In this document: positions 29,980 to 40,309 of the stretch, in pieces
Layout of the letters: each line of letters begins with the position of its first letter
Numbering within the stretch: the stretch's first letter is position 1
DNA from: Dicyema japonicum
Taxonomy: Eukaryota; Dicyemida; Rhombozoa; Dicyemidae
Assembly: GCA_011109175.1 (NCBI GenBank)
Contig: RDEW01000069.1
Coordinates: 102,184 to 166,183 of the forward strand
Direction: 5' to 3'
DNA: 64,000 nucleotides
Made by a program: the position numbers and the translations under genes
The notes under the pieces: generated by a model
The model's input: only the letters and a program-made list of their open reading frames with translations
Told to the model about the DNA's origin: nothing
Database searches by the model: none

Positions 29980-31245
29980 CTTTTCGATAAATCAAATAAA
30001 TATAATTTGTCTCTTTTTTTTAAATTAACCTAATCCCGACAAAATTTAGGAAAAAGTAAATAATCCTATCCTTATAGCCTAATTGATAATGTTTTTCGAG
30101 ATGCAATGTCGTTTTAAATTGTTAATTCACGGGAATTTCTAGTCATACGCAGTTTCTATCAACTAGCTAAAAATACCTATATAAAACCCAACTTCAATGT
30201 AACAAACTAAACAAATAAATCTCAAGTACAAAAATAAGACAAATTTTTAATTTTGACACAGTTTAAAAAACAAAAAAACTATATCATTTTTTTTAATGTA
30301 ACAAACTAACCATATAAAATCTGCCTTTAATTACATAAATAAGACAAATTTTTAATTTTAACGCTGTTAAATAACAATTTGACTATTATATAAAAATTAA
30401 ATTAATCGCTGTCGAAAAATTGGGGTCAAAAATCCAGGTTTTTGCGGCTGATTGATCTCAAACCAAGTTCATTCAACGCGTCTTGCTTTTGCGCGTTAAA
30501 ATGTGAAATCAGATTGAAAATTGGACGCACGTGGGCGGAGATTTGATAATTGATTATTTTTTAGTTTTTAGAAATTAAATTTGTCTATTATTCTTGTTTA
30601 TATAAGCCTTGTTAACCTTTAACTAAATTAATTTATTTTTTTGATTACCTAAATGCTACATTCTAAGATAGTTCTAGATATTGACTTAGTCAGCTAGGCT
30701 TACAGTTGGGTAGTAATAATGTAACTTTTTTCTAAATAACTCTTGTAAGTGACTGATTATTCTATTTAAGAGACTGAAACGGTATATAGAGGGGAGCAAC
30801 TTTCTACGACCTAATCAATTTGGATTCCGTCTGGGAAGATCATGTGGAGATTTTATCCACTCACTAAACTACGAAATTATAAATACATTGGAGAAGAAAT
30901 TGATTTGTCTAATTAAATTTGTCTATTATTCTTGTTTATGTAAGACTTGTTTTCCTTTTAAACTAATTTTTTTTGATTATCCAATTGCTACATTCCAAGA
31001 TAGTTCTTGACTTGTCAGCTAGGGTTACAGTTGGTTAGTAATAATGTAACTTTTTGCAATATAACTTTTGTAAGTAATTAAGTTTCAATTTTATTTATAG
31101 GGTTTTACTCCTTTGGAGTAATTTTCCGATAGATATCTTGACAAAATAAAGGCACATGTCTTATTACTAAGGGATCAAATGGATTTCTGGCTAGCAAGTA
31201 CTATTGATAAAGTCAATTAAAGTAAAGGTTTATTTAATAAAATTG
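29980..31245. other. Histone array spacer, unit 3, with fossil RT segment
   Basis: Spacer with the duplicated AAATTTTTAATTTT block (about 30240 and 30345) and the RT fossil at about 30771-30905. Confidence 0.7.
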
Positions 31246-31608
31246 TTAAGTGGATGCTGGTTTTGCGGGCTCAGCACTTTTGCGACAGATGTATCTTCCG
31301 CAAGAGATTATTGCATTTTGGGTAAGTTCTTTTAATTCGTCATCGGCATTGATTGCGACAGACAGGTGACAAGGTTTGATCCTTCGCTTTGCAGCCTTGA
31401 GTGCAGTATTACCACAAAGTTCCAGCACTTCAGCACATAGATACTCCATTACAGCTCCAACGTAGATGGCAGCACCAACTGCAACTCGCATTCTGGTCTC
31501 ACTTCTCAAGCATCTATGAATTCGACCAACTGGAAATTGCAAGCCTGCTCTAACTGATTTGCTTTTCGCTTTTGTACGTACTTTTCCACCTTTGCCGCGA
31601 GTAGACAT
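31246..31608 (-). CDS. H2A: Histone H2A, unit 3
   Basis: Intact, 120 residues, of the unit 3-6 nucleotide subtype (GCTGGTTTTGCGGGCTC; TTTGCCGCGAG near the start). Confidence 0.95.
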   Translation of the reverse strand: MSTRGKGGKVRTKAKSKSVRAGLQFPVGRIHRCLRSETRMRVAVGAAIYVGAVMEYLCAEVLELCGNTALKAAKRRIKPCHLSVAINADDELKELTQNAIISCGRYICRKSAEPAKPAST

Positions 31609-31779
31609 TTTATTGAAAATTTTGAATTTTTTCGTACTTATGTTTTTAAATTGTGCTTCCGGAAAAAACTTTTAAATTAGCATAAGAAAATCAATACTTT
31701 CTAAAGTTTATTCTGGAAGCACAATTTGAAAACATAAGTACGAAAAAATTCAAAATTTTTCAAAATTTAGATTTAGACT
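31609..31779. promoter_or_regulatory. Divergent H2A/H2B promoter, unit 3
   Basis: Same inverted-repeat layout as unit 2. The H2B leader is longer and contains CAAAATTTAGATTTAGACT before the ATG. Confidence 0.6.
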
Positions 31780-32148
31780 ATGGTTCAAAAAGTTAGCACA
31801 AAAGGATCTAAACGGGCTGCAGTTAAAGTTAGTAGCACAACACGTGCCTTACGAAAAAAGAAAAAGCGATCCCAAAACTATCATTTGTACATTCTGAGGA
31901 TTTTGAAATCTGTCCACACTGATTTGGGGATGTCAAAGAAAGCTATGATGGCTATGGACAGCTTTACTTTTGACATTTACGAAAAAATCAAGAACGAAGC
32001 TTGCAATTTAGTTCAGCATAATAGCAAAGCTACTATCACATCAAGAGAAATTCAAACAGCAGTACGCTTGATTTTGCCTGGAGAATTGGCAAAGCATGCT
32101 ATTACCGAAGGGGCAAAGGCGGTCACCAAGTATACCAATACTAAGTGA
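31780..32148 (+). CDS. H2B: Histone H2B, unit 3, intact
   Basis: 122 residues, full length. It uses the GTTAGCACAAAAGG variant of the tail codons that is also found in the H2B::gag fusion at 40310, which points to this H2B subtype as the donor of that fusion. Confidence 0.95.
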   Translation: MVQKVSTKGSKRAAVKVSSTTRALRKKKKRSQNYHLYILRILKSVHTDLGMSKKAMMAMDSFTFDIYEKIKNEACNLVQHNSKATITSREIQTAVRLILPGELAKHAITEGAKAVTKYTNTK

Positions 32149-32334
32149 TTTTTACTTGATATAATAAAGAAAACTTGTTTTCTAACATTTTTTTCCTTAC
32201 ATAAAAATAGCCCACGTGTCATAATCTTAACAAAAGAACGTTTTTTATTAAATTTAACGTAATAAGAACGTTTTTTATTATTTTTAACGCTATTTAAAAA
32301 GTCCGTTTTAGTGTGTTTTCCAATTTTCACTTTA

Positions 32335-32442
32335 ATATCGATTTGTGCTTCCGTGAAAAACTTTTAATATTATCGATTTGTGCTTCGGCGAAAAACTTTT
32401 TGCGTCGTCAATTTATAAACGCCAAATTTGGAGCGCAAAGCA
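32335..32442 (+). promoter_or_regulatory. H4 promoter, unit 3, driving an H4::gag fusion
   Basis: Twin TTGTGCTTC boxes and TATAAA before ATG 32443. Confidence 0.5.
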
Positions 32443-34115
32443 ATGTCTGGACGTGGTAAAGGTGGAAAAGGAGGAAAGTCAGGTGCAAAGCGATTCAAAA
32501 AGATCCTGATCGATAACATTCAGGGATCACAACACATTCCGTACGAAATCTTGAGGATTATCAGGACATCTCACGTGTGGTCTGTGATACAGCGGCCCAC
32601 GTGGTACAAGGACTCTTCGAAAAATAAGCCCTCTATTGGATTATATTTTAGAGGAGTCCGAGGAGTAGAGAAGCTCAGAAGGGTCGTTCGCGACTCGATC
32701 CTTCTGTCGTTCAGAGTCAATATGGGGATCGATGGCAGGGCTGCTTTCCACACTGCAGCGGACATCCCACACAGCAAGCGGTTGATCAAGCTGTGCCTGC
32801 ACCAAGGAGGATGGAGGTTGAGAGCAAGACTCAGCCTCCTGTAATGGATCAAAGGACCGAGGAAAAACATCCCAGCAAAGCTAGCGGTGAACAAGCTGTG
32901 CCTGGGACAAGGAGGATGGAGGTTGAGGGCAAGACTCAGCCTCTTGAAATGAATCAAGGACGAGAACCGAGGGCAAGGGCTGAATCCGTCACACAGCCAA
33001 GCGGTCCAAACAGGCTGTGCCTGCCCTCGACGAAGTGCGACAAGAGGACCATCTCCCAATGACTGTAGGCTGGACTACAGTAGGGAGAAAGAGGAAGTCT
33101 GCGGTTTCTGCCAAACCGCAGAACGTGCGTGATTCGGGTCCAGAAAACCGCAAAGTGCCCTAAAAGCATTTTTGCAGGCTCGAATCAATCCAGAGCGCAC
33201 GTGCCGAAAGAAAAGAAGAAAGAACAGGTATTCGGAGGACTAACTACACTAGTTCGGCTAGAGGTGCCGAAGATGGGAGTGGTTAAACTCCTAAGTGGCA
33301 TAGGTACTCTGGCTACCTATGCGAAAGAAGGATCGTCAGACGAGGAGAATCCCACTTGTTGGTGGGATTCAGAAATGACGTGGACGCCTCAGCTTTTGAA
33401 GCTGAGGTGAATAAGAAGGTTCCTTTTGGGCCCGGGGCACATAACATGTCTCGGGTCATCCCCAAGGTACACGACTCGATTGTACTAGTCTTCCGGAGTC
33501 CCTCTGGACTTTGTTGATGAGGATGTACTCGGAGTACATCAAAAGGACTACCCCACGGCGCACAAGATCGAGCGCTTCAAGAGTGGAGTCAGAGACTAAG
33601 GACTCTCAAGGTCTGGATCAGGTCCGGAGCGGAAGCTGAGAGGATCTGCCTTGAGAAGTTTAAGATAGGTTACTTTAGATTTGGTGTGGCCCGAGAGCGA
33701 CCGGTAGCAATCCAGTGCTACAGATGCCAGGGATTCGGCCACACCAGCTCCCGCTGCACTTATAAAGAGAAGTGCCTAAATTGCGGGGTCCACATTCGCG
33801 AAGGCTTGCCAAACAAGTGGCAAGTCTCTTCAAGTGCGTGAACTGTGGCGCAGAAGGACACAGGGCGAGCCATACCAAGTGCCCCCCTGTATCAGGAGGC
33901 GACGGAGAAGGTACCACAGGGGAGAAGGCAGGCGCCCTCCTCTGGAATGGCCAGTGATGTAGGCACTATCCATCGGATGGTGAGTAACTATTGCAATGCC
34001 ACTGGGGCTTCGCTCCAAACGGCACTTAGGGATATCGCGTTTATCTCATAGGTTAAATAATGCGTCGAAGGGATGCTCAACAATCGTCTTCGAAACAGGA
34101 GGACTTTAGAATATG
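32443..34115 (+). pseudogene. H4::gag chimeric ORF1 (half-LINE copy 2), many frameshifts
   Basis: H4 codons 1-30 up to the CACAA target are joined to CACATTCCGTACGAAATC of gag. One G is missing in CATTCAGGGATC, which throws the fusion out of frame. At least eight further single-base gains or losses occur through gag (for example near 32768, 32961, 33146, 33493 and 33788). Many lie in homopolymers, so this is either an old copy or a poorly polished stretch. The half-LINE C-terminus is recognisable. Confidence 0.75.
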
Positions 34116-34262
34116 ACGAAGACTTTTATAAAACGAAGGAGGCACGGGGAAGACGAATGTGATGGCACGAAACGCTGCCGCAAGGCGGTGAAAGGGCCTT
34201 TAGTTAGTTCTTCCCTGATTACTTAACATTTGTTTTTTGCCTAATAAAGATTTTTCCGTTCC
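32532..34262 (+). mobile_element. Half-LINE copy 2 in H4
   Basis: An ORF1-only element with the shared 3' UTR and a GTTCC-type tail. The segment from 9 bp upstream of the H4 ATG to the CACAA at codon 30 is present on both sides, about 100 bp of target duplication. Confidence 0.85.
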
Positions 34263-34276
34263 GATCCCGCAAAGCA

Positions 34277-34585
34277 ATGTCAGGACGTGGGAAAGGTGGA
34301 AAAGGAGGAAAGTCAGGTGCAAAGCGATTCAAAAAGATCCTGATCGATAACATTCAGGGGATCACAAAGCCTGCAATTAGGAGACTGTGTCGTAGAGGAG
34401 GTGTGAGAAGGATCTCAGGCAAAATTTATGAGGAGACAAGATGTGTCCTCAGGATCTTTATTGAGAGAACTATAAGAGATTGCATTTCCTATTGTGAACA
34501 CGCTAAAAGAAAAACTGTGATTGCTATGGATGTGGTCTATGCCTTGAAGAGACAAGGGAGAACAATATATGGATTTGGTGGATGA
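34277..34585 (+). CDS. H4: Histone H4 downstream of half-LINE 2, intact
   Basis: A complete 102-residue H4 whose 5' part is the second copy of the target duplication. Only about 9 bp of native leader precede the ATG. Further upstream is the retrotransposon 3' UTR with its AATAAA, so no normal H4 promoter is attached. Expression would need read-through or promoter activity in the element's 3' end. Confidence 0.92.
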   Translation: MSGRGKGGKGGKSGAKRFKKILIDNIQGITKPAIRRLCRRGGVRRISGKIYEETRCVLRIFIERTIRDCISYCEHAKRKTVIAMDVVYALKRQGRTIYGFGG

Positions 34586-34826
34586 CTTTTTTTTAAATAA
34601 AAAAAATAAATTTTTATCTATATTAAATTCTGAGATATAAATTAAGTCGTTTTAGGGTTACAAGAAGCTTTCTATAAATAGTGTTTTTTATGAATTCTAA
34701 TTACACAGTGATAATTTTAAAATTTTGTAAAATAGCTTTTTTCTACTTTAATGTGGTAAAATTTTGCGTAAATAATGCATTTGATAATTTTAAAAAAAAT
34801 TGTGTTTTGATAATTTTCCAAATTGT

Positions 34827-34959
34827 GCTTCCGGAAAAAAATTACTTGCTCTCTCGTATTGTTGCAAAATTGCGTGTGCTTCCGCGAAAAATTTAAGCGT
34901 ACGTTAGTATTAATACATCGCAGAAAAAAATCGATAATTTTCATTTTCATCGATAAATA
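34827..34959 (+). promoter_or_regulatory. H3 promoter, unit 3
   Basis: Boxes TTGTGCTTCCGGAAAAAAA and TGTGCTTCCGCGAAAAATTT, then a shorter leader (ATCGATAATTTTCATTTTCATCGATAAATA). Confidence 0.5.
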
Positions 34960-35370
34960 ATGGCACGAACAAAACAAACTGCTAGAAAATCAACTGGAGC
35001 AAAAGTTCCAAGGAAACAGCTTTCTGCTAAATCTGCACGCAAGTCAGTTTCTCAATTGGGTGGTGTAAAGAAACCACATCGCTTTCGTCCTGGTGTCGTG
35101 GCAATGAGGGAGATCAGAAGATATCAAAAGAGTACTGACCTTCTATTGCGAAAGACACCGTTCCAAAGGGTTGTTAGAGAAGCAGCACAATTTATGAAGA
35201 CAGATTTACGTTTCCAATCATCGGCCATTGTTGCTCTTCAGGAGGCTGCAGAGACTTATTTGGTCGGGATTTTTGAGGATAGTAATTTGTGTGCAATACA
35301 TGGAAAACGAGTAACAATAATGCCACAGGATATGCACCTAGCAAGGAGAATTCGTGGTGAAAAAACATAA
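34960..35370 (+). CDS. H3: Histone H3, unit 3, intact
   Basis: 136 residues, the same protein as at 24427. Promoter and coding region carry no insertion. Confidence 0.95.
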   Translation: MARTKQTARKSTGAKVPRKQLSAKSARKSVSQLGGVKKPHRFRPGVVAMREIRRYQKSTDLLLRKTPFQRVVREAAQFMKTDLRFQSSAIVALQEAAETYLVGIFEDSNLCAIHGKRVTIMPQDMHLARRIRGEKT

Positions 35371-36636
35371 CTTTTCGATAAATCAAATAAATATAATTTG
35401 TCTCTTTTTTTTAAATTAACCTAATCCCGACAAAATTTAAGAAAAATTAAAAGTCCAATCCTTTCGCCTAATTGATAATGTTTTTCGAGACGCAATGTCG
35501 TTTTAAATTGTTAATTCACGGAATTTCTAATCATACGCAGTTTCTATCAACTAGCTAAAAATAGCCTATATAAAACCCAACTTCAATGTAACAAACTAAC
35601 CAAATAAATCTCAAGTACAAAAATAAGACAAATTTTTAATTTTGAGACTGTTTAAAAAACAAAAAAACTATATCATTTTGGTTTAATGTAACAAACTAAC
35701 CATATAAAATCTCCCTTTAATTACATAAATAAGACAAATTTTTAATTTTAACGCTGTTAAATAACAATTTGATTATAATATAAAAATTAAATAAATCGCT
35801 GTCGAAAAATTGGGGTCAAAAATCCAGGTTTTTGCGGCTGATTGATCTCAAACCAAGTTCATTCAACGCGTCTTGCTTTTGCGCGTTAAAATGTGAAATC
35901 AGATTGATAATTGGACGCACGTGGGCGGAGATTTGATAATTGATTAATTTTAGTTTTTAGAAATTAAATTTGTCTATTATTCTTGTTTATGTAAGCCTTG
36001 TTAACCTTTAACTAAATTAATTTATTTTTTTGATTACCTAAATGCTCATTCTAAGATAGTTCTAGATATTGACTTAGTCAGCTAGGCTTACAGTTGGGTA
36101 GTATTAATGTAACTTTTTTCTAAATAACTTTTGTAAGTGACTGATTATTCTATTTAAGAGACTGAAACGGTATATAGAGGGGAGCAACTTTCTACGACCT
36201 AATCAATTTGGATTCCGTCTGGGAAGATCATGTGGAGATTGTATCCACTCACTAAACTACGAAATTATAAATACATTGGAGAAGAAATTGATTTGTCTAA
36301 TTAAATTTGTCTACTATTCTTGTTTATGTAAGTCTTGTTATCCTTTAACTAAATTAATTTAGTTTTTTGATTATCCAATTGCTACAAGATAGTTCTTGAC
36401 TTGTCAGCTAGGGTTACAGTTGGTTAGTAATAATGTAACTTTTTGCAATATAACTTTTGTAAGTAATTAAGTTTCAATTTTATTTATAGGGTTTTACTCC
36501 TTTGGATAATTTTCCGATAGATATCTTGACAAAATAAAGGCAGATGTCTTATTACTTAGGGATCAAATAGATTTCTGGCTAGCAAGTACTATATTGATAA
36601 GAGTCAATTAAAGTAAAGGTTTATTTAATAAAATTG
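35371..36636. other. Histone array spacer, unit 4, with fossil RT segment
   Basis: RT fossil at about 36160-36295. No other feature. Confidence 0.7.
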
Positions 36637-36999
36637 TTAAGTGGATGCTGGTTTTGCGGGCTCAGCACTTTTGCGACAGATGTATCTTCCGCAAGAGATT
36701 ATTGCATTTTGGGTAAGTTCTTTTAATTCGTCATCGGCATTGATTGCGACAGACAGGTGACAAGGTTTGATCCTTCGCTTTGCAGCCTTGAGTGCAGTAT
36801 TACCACAAAGTTCCAGCACTTCAGCACATAGATACTCCATTACAGCTCCAACGTAGATGGCAGCACCAACTGCAACTCGCATTCTGGTCTCACTTCTCAA
36901 GCATCTATGAATTCGACCAACTGGAAATTGCAAGCCTGCTCTAACTGATTTGCTTTTCGCTTTTGTACGTACTTTTCCACCTTTGCCGCGAGTAGACAT
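36637..36999 (-). CDS. H2A: Histone H2A, unit 4
   Basis: Intact, 120 residues, unit 3-6 subtype. Confidence 0.95.
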   Translation of the reverse strand: MSTRGKGGKVRTKAKSKSVRAGLQFPVGRIHRCLRSETRMRVAVGAAIYVGAVMEYLCAEVLELCGNTALKAAKRRIKPCHLSVAINADDELKELTQNAIISCGRYICRKSAEPAKPAST

Positions 37000-37161
37000 T
37001 TTATTGAAAATTTTGAATTTTTTCGTACTTATGTTTTTAAATTGTGCTTCCGGAAAAAACTTTTAAATTAGCATAAGAAAATCAATACTTTCTAAAGTTT
37101 ATTCTGGAAGCACAATTTGAAAACATAAGTACGAAAAAATTCAAAATTTTTGATTTAGACT
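37000..37161. promoter_or_regulatory. Divergent H2A/H2B promoter, unit 4
   Basis: Inverted-repeat layout. The H2B leader end TTTTTGATTTAGACT is the exact leader found in front of the H2B::gag fusion at 38479. Confidence 0.6.
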
Positions 37162-37529
37162 ATGGTTCAAAAAGTTAGCACAAAAGGATCTAAAAGGCTG
37201 CAGTTAAAGTTAGTAGCACAACACGTGCCTTACGAAAAAAGAAAAAGCGATCCCAAAACTATCATTTGTACATTCTGAGGATTTTGAAATCTGTCCACAC
37301 TGATTTGGGGATGTCAAAGAAAGCTATGATGGCTATGGACAGCTTTACTTTTGACATTTACGAAAAAATCAAGAACGAAGCTTGCAATCTAGTTCAGCAT
37401 AATAGCAAAGCTACTATCACATCAAGAGAAATTCAAACAGCAGTACGCTTGATTTTGCCTGGAGAATTGGCAAAGCATGCTATTACCGAAGGGGCAAAGG
37501 CGGTCACCAAGTATACCAATACTAAGTGA
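37162..37529 (+). pseudogene. H2B: Histone H2B, unit 4, 1-nt deletion
   Basis: 368 bp. The tail reads TCTAAAAGGCTGCAG where intact copies have TCTAAACGGGCTGCAG, which shifts the frame after codon 10. From 37266 on it is identical to intact H2B. Confidence 0.85.
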
Positions 37530-37715
37530 TTTTTACTTGATATAATAAAGAAAACTTGTTTTCTAACCATTTTTTTCCTTACATAAAAATAGCCCACGTG
37601 TCATAATCTTAACAAAAGAATGTTTTTTATTAATTTTAACGCAATAAGAACGTTTTTTATTATTTTAACGCTATTTAAAAAGTCCGTTTTAGTGTGTTTT
37701 CCAATTTTCACTTTA

Positions 37716-37822
37716 ATATCGATTTGTGCTTCCGTGAAAAACTTTTAATATTATCGATTTGTGCTTCGGCGAAAAATTTTTGCGTCGTCAATTTATAAAC
37801 GCCAAATTTGGAGCGCAAAGCA
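37716..37822 (+). promoter_or_regulatory. H4 promoter, unit 4
   Basis: Twin boxes plus TATAAA. It serves an uninterrupted H4. Confidence 0.5.
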
Positions 37823-38131
37823 ATGTCTGGACGTGGTAAAGGTGGAAAAGGAGGAAAGTCAGGTGCAAAGCGATTCAAAAAGATCCTGATCGATAACATT
37901 CAGGGGATCACAAAGCCTGCAATTAGGAGACTGTGTCGTAGAGGAGGTGTGAGAAGGATCTCAGGCAAAATTTATGAGGAGACAAGATGTGTCCTCAGGA
38001 TCTTTATTGAGAGAACTATAAGAGATTGCATTTCCTATTGTGAACACGCTAAAAGAAAAACTGTGATTGCTATGGATGTGGTCTATGCCTTGAAGAGACA
38101 AGGGAGAACAATATATGGATTTGGTGGATGA
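37823..38131 (+). CDS. H4: Histone H4, unit 4, intact and uninterrupted
   Basis: 102 residues with its native promoter and 3' region. It is one of only two H4 loci in the window without a retrotransposon in the coding region. Confidence 0.95.
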   Translation: MSGRGKGGKGGKSGAKRFKKILIDNIQGITKPAIRRLCRRGGVRRISGKIYEETRCVLRIFIERTIRDCISYCEHAKRKTVIAMDVVYALKRQGRTIYGFGG

Positions 38132-38362
38132 CTTTTTTTAATAAAAAAATAAATTTTTATCTATATTAAATTCTGAGATATAAATTAAGTCGTTTTAGGG
38201 TTACAAGAAGCTTTCTATAAATAGTGTTTTTTATGAATTCTAAATACACAGTGATAATTTTAAAATTTTGTAAAATAGCTTTTTTCTACTTTAATGTGGT
38301 AAAATTTTGCTTAAAATAATGCTTTGATAATTTTAAAAAAAATTGTGTTTTGATAATTTTCC

Positions 38363-38460
38363 AAATTGTGCTTCCGGAAAAAAATTACTTGCTCTCTCGT
38401 ATTGTTGCAAAATTGCGTGTGCTTCCGCGAAAAATTTAAGCGTACGTTAGTATTAATACA
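38363..38460 (+). promoter_or_regulatory. H3 promoter, unit 4, captured by an H2B::gag fusion
   Basis: The native H3 promoter runs through both boxes to GTATTAATACA, then switches at about 38460 to an H2B leader (AAATTTTTGATTTAGACT) and the fused ORF. Transcription from an H3 promoter would therefore make an H2B-started gag. Confidence 0.6.
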
Positions 38461-40296
38461 AAATTTTTGATTTAGACTATGGTTCAAAAAGTTAGCACTA
38501 AAGGATCTAAACGGGCTGCAGTTAAAGTTAGTAGCACAACAAGTTCCGTAAGAAGTTTGGACGATTACCAGGACATCTCACGTGTGGTCTGTGATACAGC
38601 GGCCCACGTGGTAAATGGACTCTTCGAAAATAAGCCCTCTATTGGATTATATTTTAGAGGAGTCCGAGGAGTCGAGAAGCTCAGAAGGGTCGTTCGCGAC
38701 TCGATCCTTCTGTCGTTCAGAGTCAATATGGGGATCGATGGCAGGGCTGCTTTCCACGCTGCAGCGGACATCCCCACACAGCAAGCGGTTGATCAAGCTG
38801 TGCCTGCACCGAGGAGGATGGAGGTTGAGAGCAAGACTCAGCCTCCTATAATGGATCAAGGGACATGGAAAAAGACCAGGCCTACTTCATACACATCAGA
38901 GGACATCCCCACACAGCAAGCGGTTGAACAAGCTGTGCCTGCACCGAGGAGGATGGAGGTTGAGAGCAAGACTCAGCCTCTTGAAATGAATCAAGGACCG
39001 AGAACCGAGGGCAGGGCTGAATCCGTCACACAGCCAGCGGTCCAACAGGCTGTGCCTGCCCTCGACGAAGTGCGACAAGAGGACCATCTCCCAATGACTG
39101 TAGGCTGGACTACAGTAGGGAGAAAGAGGAAGTCTGCGGTTTCTGCCAAACCGCAGAACGTGCGTGATTCGGGTCCAGAAACCGCAAAGTGCCCTAAAAA
39201 GCATTTTGCAGGCTCGAATCAATCCAGAGCGCACGTGCCGAAAGAAAAGAAGAAAGAACAGGTATTCGGAGGACTAACTACACTAGTTCGGCTAGAGGTG
39301 CCGAAGATGGGAGTGGTTAAACTCCTAAGTGGCATAGGTACACTGGCTACCTATGCGAAAGGAAGGATCGTCAGACGAGGAGAATCCCACTTGTTGGTGG
39401 GATTCAGAAATGACGTGGACGCCTCAGCTTTTGAAGCTGAGGTGAATAAGAAGGTTCCTTTTGGGCCCGGGGCACATAACATGTCTCGGGTCATCCCCAA
39501 GGTACACGACTCGATTGTACTAGTCTTCGGAGTCCCTCTGGACTTTGTTGATGAGGATGTACTCGAGTACATCAAAAAGGACTACCCACGGCGCACAAGA
39601 TCGAGCGCTTCAAGAGTGGGAGTCAGAGACTAAGGACTCTCAAGGTCTGGATCAGGTCCGGAGCAGAAGCTGAAAGGATCTGCCTTGAGAAGTTAAAGAT
39701 AGGTTACTTTAGATTTGGTGTGGCCCGAGAGCGACCGGTAGCAATCCAGTGCTACAGATGCCAGGGATTCGGCCACACCAGCTCCCGCTGCACTTATAAA
39801 GAGAAGTGCCTAAATTGCGGGGGTCCACATTCGCGGAAGACTTGCCAAACAAGTGGCAAGTCTCTCAAGTGCGTGAACTGTGGCGCGGAGGGACACAGGG
39901 CGAGCCATACCAAGTGCCCCCTGTATCAGGAGGCGACGGAGAAGGTACCACAGGGGAGAAGGCAGGCGCCCTCCTCTGGAGTGGTCAGTGATGTAGGCAC
40001 TATCCATCGGATGGTGAGTAACTATTGCAATGCCACTGGGGCTTCGCTCCAAACGGCACTTAGGGATATAGCGTTATCTCATAGGTTAAATAATGCGTCG
40101 AAGGGATGCTCAACATCGTCTTCGGAACAGGAGGACTTTAGAATATGACGAAGACTTTTATAAAACGAAGGAGGCACGGGGAAGACGAATGTGATGGCAC
40201 GAAAACGCTGCCGCAAGGCGGTGAAAGGGCCTTTAGTTAGTTCTTCCCTGATTACTTAACATTTGTTTTTTTGCCTAATAAAGATTTTTCCGTTCC
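38461..40296 (+). mobile_element. Half-LINE copy 3 with transduced H2B leader, H3 upstream region
   Basis: Begins with H2B leader and tail sequence and ends with the shared 3' UTR and a GTTCCGTTCCG tail. The H2B tail segment (TTAGACTATGG to AGCACAA) is present before this element and again at its end, where it starts the next element. Copy 3 therefore most simply inserted into the H2B-derived part of the larger element, creating a target duplication of about 75 bp. Confidence 0.8.
38479..40148 (+). pseudogene. H2B::gag chimeric ORF1 (half-LINE copy 3)
   Basis: In frame from the H2B ATG through 21 or so H2B codons into gag ([16 protein letters not shown]). It is open for 384 codons, with two copies of the DIPTQQAV-QAVPAPRRMEVE repeat. 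One C is missing in GACTACCCACGG near 39589, which shifts the frame before the knuckles. The rest is open from 39720 to 40148 (CCHC x3, ending EDFRI). With that base it would be a full-length half-LINE gag. Confidence 0.85.
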
Positions 40297-40309
40297 GTTC
40301 CGTTAGACT

